Assembly (NCBI GenBank): GCA_021789795.1
Contig: JAJYJA010000055.1
Coordinates: forward strand, 1 to 14,175
Length of the DNA: 14,175 bases
Reading direction: 5' to 3'
Source: Deltaproteobacteria bacterium
GTDB lineage: Bacteria; Desulfobacterota; Desulfobulbia; Desulfobulbales; VMSU01
Below the pieces are notes generated by a model. That model saw nothing but the letters and a program-made list of their open reading frames with translations, was not told where the DNA came from and searched no databases. The position numbers were made by a program, and so were the translations under genes. Shown one piece after another: positions 6,270 through 14,175 of the stretch (position 1 is the first letter of the stretch; each line of letters opens with the position of its first letter).

Positions 6270-8450
6270 CTAGCGGACGGCTGGGGTCGTGCCCGCCTCC
6301 ATGATCCCGGCGGGCGGGGCCTTGGTCTCTCCCGCCTCGTTCAGGATGGCCAGCGACTCCTGAACGTAGGGGTCGTCTTTCAGGTTGTTCGCCAGGCGCT
6401 TGCTCTCCTCCTGGGGGGTCAGCACATGATCGGGGGCGTTTTCGTCGTCGTCCATCCCCAAGGCGTGCCCCAGCTTGGCCTCCTCCTTGCGCAGGGCGCT
6501 GGTGCGGTCGCGTTCCTGCTTGACCGAGGCGAGATCGATGGGGATCAAGGTGTGGGCCATCCGATCCTTGCCCTCCTCGGCCTCCTTCTCGATTTCGACG
6601 AACTTTTTGTTGGTCTGCACCCGCTTTTGGCTGTCGGCGTCGATCTGGCGCAGGTCGAAGGGGAAATTTTGCCACCGCTCGTAGGGGGCGGGGGCGATGG
6701 TGTCCCAGGGCAGGGCGTTCTCGTCGTAGCGTTCGCCGATCTTGGAGCCGGCGAAGGCGTCGGGCAGCACCACGTCCGGGATGACCCCCTTGTCCTGGGT
6801 CGAGCCGCCCGAGATGCGGTAGAACTTCTGGGTGGTGATTTTGAGGGCGCCCAGCGGCTTGTACTGATCCATGTCGAAGCCCATGAGGGGCAGTTCGTTG
6901 TCCAGGTTGATCACCGTCTGCACCGTGCCCTTGCCGTAGGTGTGGTCGCTGCCGACGATGAGCGCCCGGTGGTAGTCCTGAAGGGCGGCGGCCAGGATCT
7001 CCGAGGCCGAGGCGCTGAAGCGGTTGACCAGCACCAGTAGCGGCCCGCTGTAATAGACGTCCGGGTCGTAGTCGTAAAGCACCTCCGCCTTGTTGTCGCT
7101 GCTTTTGATCTGCACCACCGGCCCGGTCTTGATGAACAGGCCGGCGATCTTCACCGCATCGACCAGGGCCCCGCCGCCGTTGTTTCTGAGGTCGATGATC
7201 AGGCCTTGGGTCTTGGTCTTGTTGATCCCGGCCAGGGCCTTCTTGACGTCGTCGGTGACGTTGCGGCCCTCCTGGGCGTGGCCGTTATCCTCGAAATCGC
7301 GGTAGAAGGTGGGTATCTTGATATAGCCGTAACGCTCGTGTTTTTGGCCTTCGAGGAGAGTGGACTTGACGAAGGTCTCTTCTAGTTGCACCACGTCCCG
7401 GATGATGGGGATGACCACGGTGTGGCCGTCGGGCTTCTTGACCGTCAGCCGGACCTCGCTGCCCTTGGGGCCGCGGATTAGGCGCACCGCGTCGTTGATC
7501 CGCATGTCGGTTATATCGACCGGGGTGCCCTTGCCCTGGGCCACCATCAGGATCACGTCGTGGGCGGTGAGTTGCTTTTCGCGGGCCGCGGCCCCGCCGG
7601 GGATGATCCGCCGCACCTTGATGAACCCGTCCTCCTCCTGGAGCTCGGCGCCGATCCCCTCCAGCGAGCCCCGCATGTGGATGTCGAAGTCCTCCTTCTC
7701 GGTGGGCGGCATGTAGTCGGTATGGGGGTCGTAGGAGCGGGCGACGATGGTGAAGAAGCGGTCGTACTCGTCCTTGGCCTCCCGTTTCATGATCCGCTCC
7801 AACAGTTCGCGGCTGGTCTTGAGCACCTTCTCCTTGGCCTCCTTGAGCAGCTCCTGTTCGGACTTGGGCGGCTCCTTTTCCTTGTCGGGAAGGTCTTTTT
7901 TGGCCTCGTTAGCGGCGTCGCGGTTTAAGTACTGGGAGACGATCTGATACTTGATGGTCTTCTCCCAGCGATCCTTGAGCTCGTCCTCGGTTTGGCAGTA
8001 TTTGATCTTTTTATCGTCGGACTCCAAAAATTCCTTTTTGTTCAAATCTAGGTCGCGTTTTTCAAAGTCGTCAAGGAAATGTTGCACTGTCGCCACCCTG
8101 GCCTTCAGCATTTCTTCCGCCACCAGCGGGAAGATTACCTGACCGTTGCGCATCTCGTCATCGAGTTTGGTGGAAAACTGTGAAAGTTCGTCGATGTCCT
8201 TTTGCAGGTAGAACTGCTTCCTGGGGTCGATCTGTTTAAGATAAAGGGAGAAGGCCTCTCGGGAGAGGTCGTCGTCCATCGCCTTGTGGGAGAAATAGTT
8301 GTGTTGCAGTTCCTGGGTCAGGATGTAGCTTAGCAACCTGGCCTTATTCTTTTCAAAACCTGCCTCGTGGGTGGTGGCCGCACCCTGGGTTAAGGTTGAC
8401 CAGCAGAGCAGGGCGGCGAGCAGGAGGCCAAAGAGGCGTTTGGCGGTCAT
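6270..8450 (-). CDS. prc: Tail-specific (C-terminal processing) periplasmic protease Prc/Tsp
   Basis: A 726-residue periplasmic serine-lysine protease of family S41 that trims or degrades envelope proteins from their C-termini. The signal peptide covers about residues 1-24 (KRLFGLLLAALLCWSTLTQGA). An N-terminal helical Prc domain follows, then a lysine/glutamate-rich stretch (about 178-215), a PDZ domain (about 257-341, with GIGAEL and the 'RLIRGPKGSEV' motif), and the S41 core. The catalytic pair is S481 (middle Ser of FSASASE) and K507 (in TYGKGTVQ), spaced as in E. coli Prc plus one residue. The C-terminal Prc-specific domain (about 580-690) is present, so this is the long Prc form and not the short CtpA form. 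The frame is open from a TTG at 8483, but ATG 8450 is preferred because GGAG (8456-8459) precedes it and the signal peptide begins there. It follows the dihydrouridine synthase gene by 52 bases. The lipoprotein adaptor NlpI is not in view. Confidence 0.93.
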   Translation of the reverse strand: MTAKRLFGLLLAALLCWSTLTQGAATTHEAGFEKNKARLLSYILTQELQHNYFSHKAMDDDLSREAFSLYLKQIDPRKQFYLQKDIDELSQFSTKLDDEMRNGQVIFPLVAEEMLKARVATVQHFLDDFEKRDLDLNKKEFLESDDKKIKYCQTEDELKDRWEKTIKYQIVSQYLNRDAANEAKKDLPDKEKEPPKSEQELLKEAKEKVLKTSRELLERIMKREAKDEYDRFFTIVARSYDPHTDYMPPTEKEDFDIHMRGSLEGIGAELQEEDGFIKVRRIIPGGAAAREKQLTAHDVILMVAQGKGTPVDITDMRINDAVRLIRGPKGSEVRLTVKKPDGHTVVIPIIRDVVQLEETFVKSTLLEGQKHERYGYIKIPTFYRDFEDNGHAQEGRNVTDDVKKALAGINKTKTQGLIIDLRNNGGGALVDAVKIAGLFIKTGPVVQIKSSDNKAEVLYDYDPDVYYSGPLLVLVNRFSASASEILAAALQDYHRALIVGSDHTYGKGTVQTVINLDNELPLMGFDMDQYKPLGALKITTQKFYRISGGSTQDKGVIPDVVLPDAFAGSKIGERYDENALPWDTIAPAPYERWQNFPFDLRQIDADSQKRVQTNKKFVEIEKEAEEGKDRMAHTLIPIDLASVKQERDRTSALRKEEAKLGHALGMDDDENAPDHVLTPQEESKRLANNLKDDPYVQESLAILNEAGETKAPPAGIMEAGTTPAVR

Positions 8451-8455
8451 GGAGA

Positions 8456-8459
8456 CTCC
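8456..8459 (-). promoter_or_regulatory. Ribosome binding site deciding the prc start
   Basis: GGAG on the minus strand lies five bases before ATG at 8450. This favours that start over the in-frame TTG at 8483, which would add eleven residues ahead of the signal peptide. Confidence 0.55.
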
Positions 8460-8502
8460 GAATGGGCGAAAGGGTGAGGGCAAGCGAGCCGGGAGAAGGT
8501 GG

Positions 8503-9477
8503 TCAGGCCGAATATCGGGGGGCGATGCCGTCCGCCGAGTCGAACAGCCGGCGCACCGCGTCGAGATAGTGGTCGGTGGTTTTGGTTTTGTGTATGGTTT
8601 TCCGCGTCTGGTCGGGGTGGACGAAGTTCTCGGCCAGGTACTGCCAGTGGCCCTTCATCCGATCAAGCAGATGGGCGGGGCCGGACAGCACCCTGCGGTA
8701 TCCCTCGTACAGTTCGGCATGGAATTGCTTCACTATAGCTATGTCCCGGTGGCATTTCAAGGAGGGATTGTGAAAAGTTTGCAGCTCGGCGGCCAGGAAG
8801 GGATCGGAGAGCAAACCTCGGCCCAGCATCCAGGACTCGATCCCCGGAAAGCGGCGGCGGCGATCCTGGAAGTCTTCCCCGGTGCGGATGTCGCCGTTAT
8901 AAACCAGGTGGTGCCGGCAATGAGCCTGGCAGCGGTCAAAGGCGGCCAGATCGACCTGGCCGGCGTAGAGTTGCCGCCCCAGCCGGGGATGGACGATGAC
9001 CTGGGCCAGGGGGTAGCTGTTTAAGGCCGGCCACAGGGCCTCGATCTCGTCCGCCTGGTTGAGGCCCAGGCGCAGCTTGATGGACAGTGCCCCGGCGGGC
9101 AGCCCTGCGGTCACTAGATCTAGGAAGCGGCGGATATCGTCGGGGAAGGGCAGCAGCCCGGAACCCCGCCGTTTGTTGACCACCGTCGGGCTGGGACAGC
9201 CCAGGTTCCAGTTGACTACCGGGTAGCCCAGGTCGCGGATCAGGCGGGCGAGAAACAGGAAGTCGTCCGGGTCGTTGCTCAGGATCTGCGGCACCAGCGG
9301 CAGCAGTTGGTTGTGGGCCGGCAGGAGGTCCTTCAGGTAGCCGGGCCTGACGCTCCGGGCCCTGACCGAGCTGACAAAGGGCGCCATCGCCCCCTCCACC
9401 CCGGTGAAGTGCCGGGCGAAGGCGGTGCGGTAGAGGTGGTCGGTGATCCCCATGACCGGGGCCAGGATGATCCTCAT
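8503..9477 (-). CDS. tRNA-dihydrouridine synthase (DusC-like)
   Basis: A 324-residue FMN-dependent enzyme that reduces uridine to dihydrouridine in tRNA, using NADPH, in the cytoplasm. The TIM-barrel signatures are in order: FMN-binding APVMGITDHLYR at 6-17, the catalytic cysteine C94 in NWNLGCPSPTV followed by KRRGSGLL, the flavin-contacting lysine K134 in SIKLRLGL, HPRLGRQLY near 168, the phosphate-binding VYNGDI near 197, and MLGRGLLSDPFL near 222. A C-terminal helical tRNA-binding domain follows. The PSPTVV string after the cysteine and the overall length fit DusC better than DusA or DusB. The ATG abuts the stop codon of the response-regulator gene with no intervening base, so translation is probably coupled. 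Its place between a two-component system and a protease looks like operon hitch-hiking and not a shared pathway. The family is sure; the subtype is moderately sure. Confidence 0.92.
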   Translation of the reverse strand: MRIILAPVMGITDHLYRTAFARHFTGVEGAMAPFVSSVRARSVRPGYLKDLLPAHNQLLPLVPQILSNDPDDFLFLARLIRDLGYPVVNWNLGCPSPTVVNKRRGSGLLPFPDDIRRFLDLVTAGLPAGALSIKLRLGLNQADEIEALWPALNSYPLAQVIVHPRLGRQLYAGQVDLAAFDRCQAHCRHHLVYNGDIRTGEDFQDRRRRFPGIESWMLGRGLLSDPFLAAELQTFHNPSLKCHRDIAIVKQFHAELYEGYRRVLSGPAHLLDRMKGHWQYLAENFVHPDQTRKTIHKTKTTDHYLDAVRRLFDSADGIAPRYSA

Positions 9478-10889
<1,412 letters not shown>

Positions 10890-10893
<4 letters not shown>

Positions 10894-12518
10894 TGCTTAT
10901 CTCCTGCGAGCGGGAACCAGAGGGTGAAAGAGGCGCCTCCCCGGGCCTCGTTCTGGGCCAGGATCTCCCCCCCGTGCTCCTTGACGATGCCGTAGCTCAC
11001 CGCCAGTCCCAGCCCCGTGCCCTGGCCCGGCTGCTTGGTGGTGAAGAAGGGCTCAAAGATCTTCTCTCTTATCTCCTCGGGGATGCCGCTCCCGGTGTCG
11101 GTGATGGTGACCCTGACCCCGTGCTTGCCCCGGTCGTACTCGCTCTTGATCCGGATCTCGCCGCCCTTTTCCATCGCCTGCTGGGCGTTGATCAAGAGAT
11201 TGGTGAACAGGCGCCGCATCTTCTCCTCGTCGACGGTCAGGTCTGGGAGATCGGGGTCGTAGTCGCGGACGATGTCGATCACCCCCCGCAGGGAGGTCTC
11301 CTCGAAGGAGACCACCACCGCCTCGATGGCGGTGTTTAAGTTGACTGAGACCAGGTTGGACTTGGTCTGGCGGGAGAAGTTGAGCAGGTCCTCCACGATC
11401 TTCTTGCAGATCGTGGCGTTGTCGTAAACCACCTCCAGGTCCTCGTGGGTCTGGCCGGTGGTGGGGCACTCCTTGCGCAACATCTTGGTGTAGCCCAGGA
11501 TCAGGCTCAAGGGGTTGTTGATCTCGTGGGCCACCCCGGCGGCCAGCCGGCCGATGGAGGCCAGCTTGTCCGCCTGCCGCACCCTTTCTTCCATCGCGCG
11601 GCGCTCCTCCTCCGCGTCCCTAAGGTAACCCAGCATCCGGTTGAAGGATTCGGCCAGATCCGAGGCCTCGTCGTAATAGTCGCGGGCGTCGAACTGGATG
11701 TCGAGCCCCCGGTGGCGGTTGACCACCTCCTTGAAGAAGGCGCTCATCCGCCTAAGCGGCACCACCGCGATCCGGTAGTGGAAGTAGTTTAAGGCCGCGA
11801 ACAGGGCGGCGATTCCCGCCAGGCCGAACAGGAAGAAATAGACCGCCACCTGCCGCAACTGTCTGAAGGTAGCGGTGACCGGCACGGCGATCGACTCCAG
11901 GCCCACCACCTCACCCACCTGCCAGTGGCGGCCATGCTCCCGTCCGTACTGGAGGGTGATGGACTCCGGCGAGGCCGAGGGCTCCCCGTGGCAGAGCAGG
12001 CAGTGGTCCTCCATGACCACCCCCTTGAGGTGGAGGAAATACTCCTGGCCGTTTTTGGTTACCAGACCCCGCCAGTCATGTTTCGCCGCCGGTTCTTTCT
12101 GGAATAGCCGGATAAACGACTCCTCGAAGGCGTCGGCCTTGTTGGCGGGATTCATGGGGTCAATGGCCACCCGCCGGTAGATGTAGTTGGGAAAGCGGGT
12201 GGCGAAGCGCTTCATGATGCCGGTGTTCATGAAGGAGCTGGACATCACCTGGCGGATGAAGATGTTGCCGGGCATGAGGTGGAAGATCTGGGGCCGCAGC
12301 TCGTCGCGGGCGTAATCCATGGTGGCGTCGATGTGGCCCAGCACCAGGTCGGTCTTCTCGTAGGCCTCGTTGATGTATATCCGTTTTAAGTGCTCGTAGG
12401 CAAGCAGGGAGCTGATCGAGATGACGCAAAAAAGGATGGCCCCCAGCCCCAGCATGAACTTGGAGGAGAGGGTGAGCGGGGCGCGGGGCGCGGGTTCGAT
12501 TGGCTGGGAGTCCGGCAT
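10890..12518 (-). CDS. Membrane sensor histidine kinase with CxxCH (Tll0287-like, heme-type) sensor domain
   Basis: A 542-residue inner-membrane kinase partnered with the adjacent NtrC-type regulator. Transmembrane helix 1 is at about 21-41. An extracytoplasmic sensor region (about 42-223) contains the single motif CLLCH (C173, C176, H177) followed by GEPSASPESI, the pattern of the Tll0287-like (DUF3365) domain, in which CxxCH would bind c-type heme. Transmembrane helix 2 is at about 224-246, then a HAMP linker (about 247-300) and a short coiled coil. The kinase core has phospho-acceptor H331 in AAGVAHEINNPL, N-box N440/N444, G1 DTGSGIP (474-480), F-box FEPFFTT and G2 GTGLGL. Two ATGs compete, 12536 and 12518. 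The latter has GAGG ten bases upstream and is chosen; the former would add six residues. It is the first gene of the run. The heme and its ligand (oxygen, NO, redox state) are inferred. Confidence 0.93.
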
Positions 12519-12528
12519 GTTTGGGGTA

Positions 12529-12532
12529 CCTC
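12529..12532 (-). promoter_or_regulatory. Probable ribosome binding site of the sensor kinase gene
   Basis: GAGG on the minus strand lies ten bases before ATG 12518, slightly long but better than anything before the alternative ATG at 12536. This decides the start only tentatively. Confidence 0.45.
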
Positions 12533-12556
12533 GCATTCTTTCTTGCTCATCCCGTT

Positions 12557-12589
12557 GCGGTTGAGGGGACGGATGGCGCCATCAACCGC
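12557..12589. repeat. Inverted repeat upstream of the sensor kinase gene
   Basis: The arms GCGGTTGA (12557-12564) and TCAACCGC (12582-12589) are perfect 8-base complements separated by 17 bases. A second perfect 12-base palindrome, GATGGCGCCATC (12572-12583), overlaps the right arm, so two alternative foldings exist. It lies about 40-70 bases before the kinase start codon. It could be an operator for a dimeric regulator or a leader hairpin. There is no run of T after it on either strand, so it is not a usual terminator. Confidence 0.45.
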
Positions 12590-12677
12590 GGATGCTGCTG
12601 ACGATACCTATCACATTGTCGCCGTTTGGCCTAGGGTAAATTTAAGGGGCAGGTTAAAGGCTCAAGGTCCAAGGGGC

Positions 12678-12705
12678 AAAAAAGGGGCCGCTTGCGCGGC
12701 CCCTT
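12678..12705 (-). terminator. Rho-independent terminator of the MFS transporter gene
   Basis: Read on the minus strand, a GC-rich hairpin with stem GGGGCCGC/GCGGCCCC (12684-12691 and 12696-12703, extended by two A-T pairs) and a 4-base loop is followed directly by six T (12678-12683). It begins 30 bases after the transporter stop codon. It separates the transporter transcript from the downstream kinase operon, so the kinase should have its own promoter within 12519-12677. Confidence 0.85.
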
Positions 12706-12734
12706 CGAGATTTGCCAGGTGAGCCCAGACGGGA

Positions 12735-14175
12735 TCAGGCCTCGGCGAACTCCTTGGCCGCCTCCGCCGCCTCGGCGTCATATTCCGATTTGTTGGCGGC
12801 GGAGAAGAAGGCGGAGAGCAGGTTCAAGGCCAGGAGTACCCCGATCACCACCAGGAAGCCGTGCATGAAGGCACTGTCCTTGATGGTCAAGGGGATGCTG
12901 CTGTTGCTGAAGATGTGCTCGACGTTTTTAATGCCGTTTTCGTGCAGGTAGCGATGCTCCAGGGTGGTGAAGATCACCCCGGAGATGTCCACCCCGAAGA
13001 TCAACCCCAGGGAGCGCATCATATTCAGGATGCCGCCGGCCACGCCCAGTTTTTCGCGGGGGGCGGAACCCATGATGGCGCTGTTGTTCGGGGGGGTGAA
13101 GAGACCCATGCCCACCCCCAGCAAGACCAGCACCGCGACCAGGAGGGGGGTCTGCACCGAGGTGCCCATGAACATCAGGGCCAGACAGGAGACCGCCGAG
13201 ACCAGCATCCCGGAGGTGGTCATCACCCGGGGGCCGTACTTGTCGGAGATCTGGCCCGAGAAGGGGGCCACCACCGCCATGGCCAGGGGGATGGGGGTGA
13301 GGAGGGAGCCGGTCATGGTGACGCTGTAGCCGAGCACCTTTTGGAGGTAGAAGGGCATGAGGAACATGATGGCGAAGAGGACGTAGTAGGACAACATGCC
13401 GGTGATGTTGCCGAGCAGGAAGGTGGTATTTTTAAAGAGCTTGAGGTCGATGAGCGGGAACTCGACCTTGAGCTCGGTGAAGATGAAGAGGGTCATCAGG
13501 ACGACGCCGGCGACGAAGTAGGTGATGATGGTGGGGGAGCCCCAGCCGAGCTTGACGCCTTCGTTAAAGGCGAGGACGATGCAGGCGAGTCCGGAGGCGA
13601 AGAAGGCGGTACCCAGGTAATCGACCCGTTCCTTTTTGGCCAGTTTCTGGTTGGGAGGCAGGATAAGGAGGGCGGCGATGGTGCCGAGCAGGCCGATGGG
13701 GAGGTTGACGTAGAAGATGGAGCGCCAACCGGCGCTGGCGATCAGGATACCGCCGACGAAGGGGCCAAGGGACATGGAGATGGCCTGGACGGCGCCCTGG
13801 ATACCGATGGCCTTGCCGCGTTCGTTGGCAGGGAAGGCCTGGGTGATCAAGGCCACGGAGTTGGCCTGGAGTAGTCCGGCGCCGACGGCCTGGACGACGC
13901 GGGAGACGATCATGGCGGTGGCGGTGGAGGACATGCCGCAGAAGAGGGAGCCGACAGAGAAGACGACGAAGCCGGTGTTGTAGAGTTTGGAGCGGCCGTA
14001 GATATCGGCGAGTCTGCCGAAGAGGGGCAGGAAGATGGTCAAGGTGAGCATGTAGGCCATGGCGACCCATTCGATGACCGACATGGAGACCCCGAAGGTA
14101 GTTTTGAGGGTGGGCATGGCGACGTTGACGATGCTGACGTCAAGGGCCGACATGGTGGCCCCCAGCAGGACGGTG
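12735..14175 (-). CDS. DHA2-family (EmrB/QacA-type) MFS drug/proton antiporter, 5' end outside window
   Basis: An inner-membrane exporter of the 14-helix DHA2 group of the major facilitator superfamily; members expel drugs or other small hydrophobic molecules using the proton gradient. The frame is open to the end of the window (TVLLGAT before the ATG at 14153), and those residues complete helix 1, so the true start lies upstream. Visible family signs are SALDVSIVNVAMP (motif D1) in helix 1, GRLADIYGRSKLY (motif A) in the 2-3 loop, MSLGPFVGG (motif C) in helix 5, and an extracytoplasmic loop before the last helix. The C-terminus is an alanine/glutamate-rich tail (YDAEAAEAAKEFAEA). About 480 residues are present, near full length. 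It ends before a strong terminator, so it is transcriptionally separate from the downstream two-component operon. The N-terminal two thirds use different synonymous codons from the rest. No EmrA or TolC-like partner is visible; substrate unknown. Confidence 0.9.
   Translation of the reverse strand, partial: TVLLGATMSALDVSIVNVAMPTLKTTFGVSMSVIEWVAMAYMLTLTIFLPLFGRLADIYGRSKLYNTGFVVFSVGSLFCGMSSTATAMIVSRVVQAVGAGLLQANSVALITQAFPANERGKAIGIQGAVQAISMSLGPFVGGILIASAGWRSIFYVNLPIGLLGTIAALLILPPNQKLAKKERVDYLGTAFFASGLACIVLAFNEGVKLGWGSPTIITYFVAGVVLMTLFIFTELKVEFPLIDLKLFKNTTFLLGNITGMLSYYVLFAIMFLMPFYLQKVLGYSVTMTGSLLTPIPLAMAVVAPFSGQISDKYGPRVMTTSGMLVSAVSCLALMFMGTSVQTPLLVAVLVLLGVGMGLFTPPNNSAIMGSAPREKLGVAGGILNMMRSLGLIFGVDISGVIFTTLEHRYLHENGIKNVEHIFSNSSIPLTIKDSAFMHGFLVVIGVLLALNLLSAFFSAANKSEYDAEAAEAAKEFAEA

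Noticed and set aside
6219..7040. A 273-codon open frame on the + strand opposite prc
   Set aside because: Antisense shadow. The translation resembles no family, and the opposite frame carries the S41 protease core and signature residues.
12861..13874. A 337-codon open frame on the + strand opposite the MFS gene
   Set aside because: Its protein is an Asp/Gly/His/Glu-rich low-complexity product of the GC-rich antisense frame. The minus-strand frame has all MFS motifs.

Overview
The window (14,175 bases, GC-rich, protein-coding almost end to end) looks like bacterial chromosomal core sequence. The best guess for the host is a diderm, anaerobe-associated lineage such as Desulfobacterota (Desulfobulbales/Desulfuromonadia type). 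The hints are a sensor kinase with a CxxCH-containing Tll0287-like sensor domain, an NtrC-class partner, a NosR/NapH-like polyferredoxin membrane protein and two periplasmic HtrA proteases. This placement is inference and not proven by a marker gene. I see no rRNA, tRNA, CRISPR array, insertion sequence or phage gene.

Layout: (1) Bases 1-1456, + strand: the 3' end of cysS, then a CNNM/CBS (CorC/TlyC-like) membrane protein. This gene converges with, and overlaps by 11 bp, the 3' end of the next block. (2) Bases 1446-12518, - strand: nine genes read in one direction. In transcription order they are a heme-motif sensor histidine kinase, an NtrC-family sigma-54 response regulator, a tRNA-dihydrouridine synthase, the tail-specific protease Prc, an 89-aa unknown protein, a DegP-type protease, a 122-aa membrane protein, a membrane-anchored DegS-like protease and a polytopic 4Fe-4S protein. 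Most junctions are tight (4-bp overlap, 0, 52, 50, 169, 19, 9 and 2 bp). (3) Bases 12519-12734: a 216-bp intergenic gap with an inverted repeat near the kinase start and a strong intrinsic terminator for the upstream gene. (4) Bases 12735-14175, - strand: a 14-helix DHA2-type MFS exporter whose 5' end lies outside the window. No gene-free stretch exceeds 300 bases.

How it may work together: three periplasmic proteases (Prc, DegP-like, DegS-like) sit behind a two-component system whose sensor carries a probable c-type heme motif outside the membrane. The operon ends in a membrane Fe-S electron-transfer protein. A reasonable hypothesis is a redox- or ligand-responsive envelope protein quality-control locus. 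The two small proteins flanking degP carry segments that resemble flagellar switch peptides (FliM N-terminal motif, FliF C-terminal architecture). These are the least explained parts of the window.
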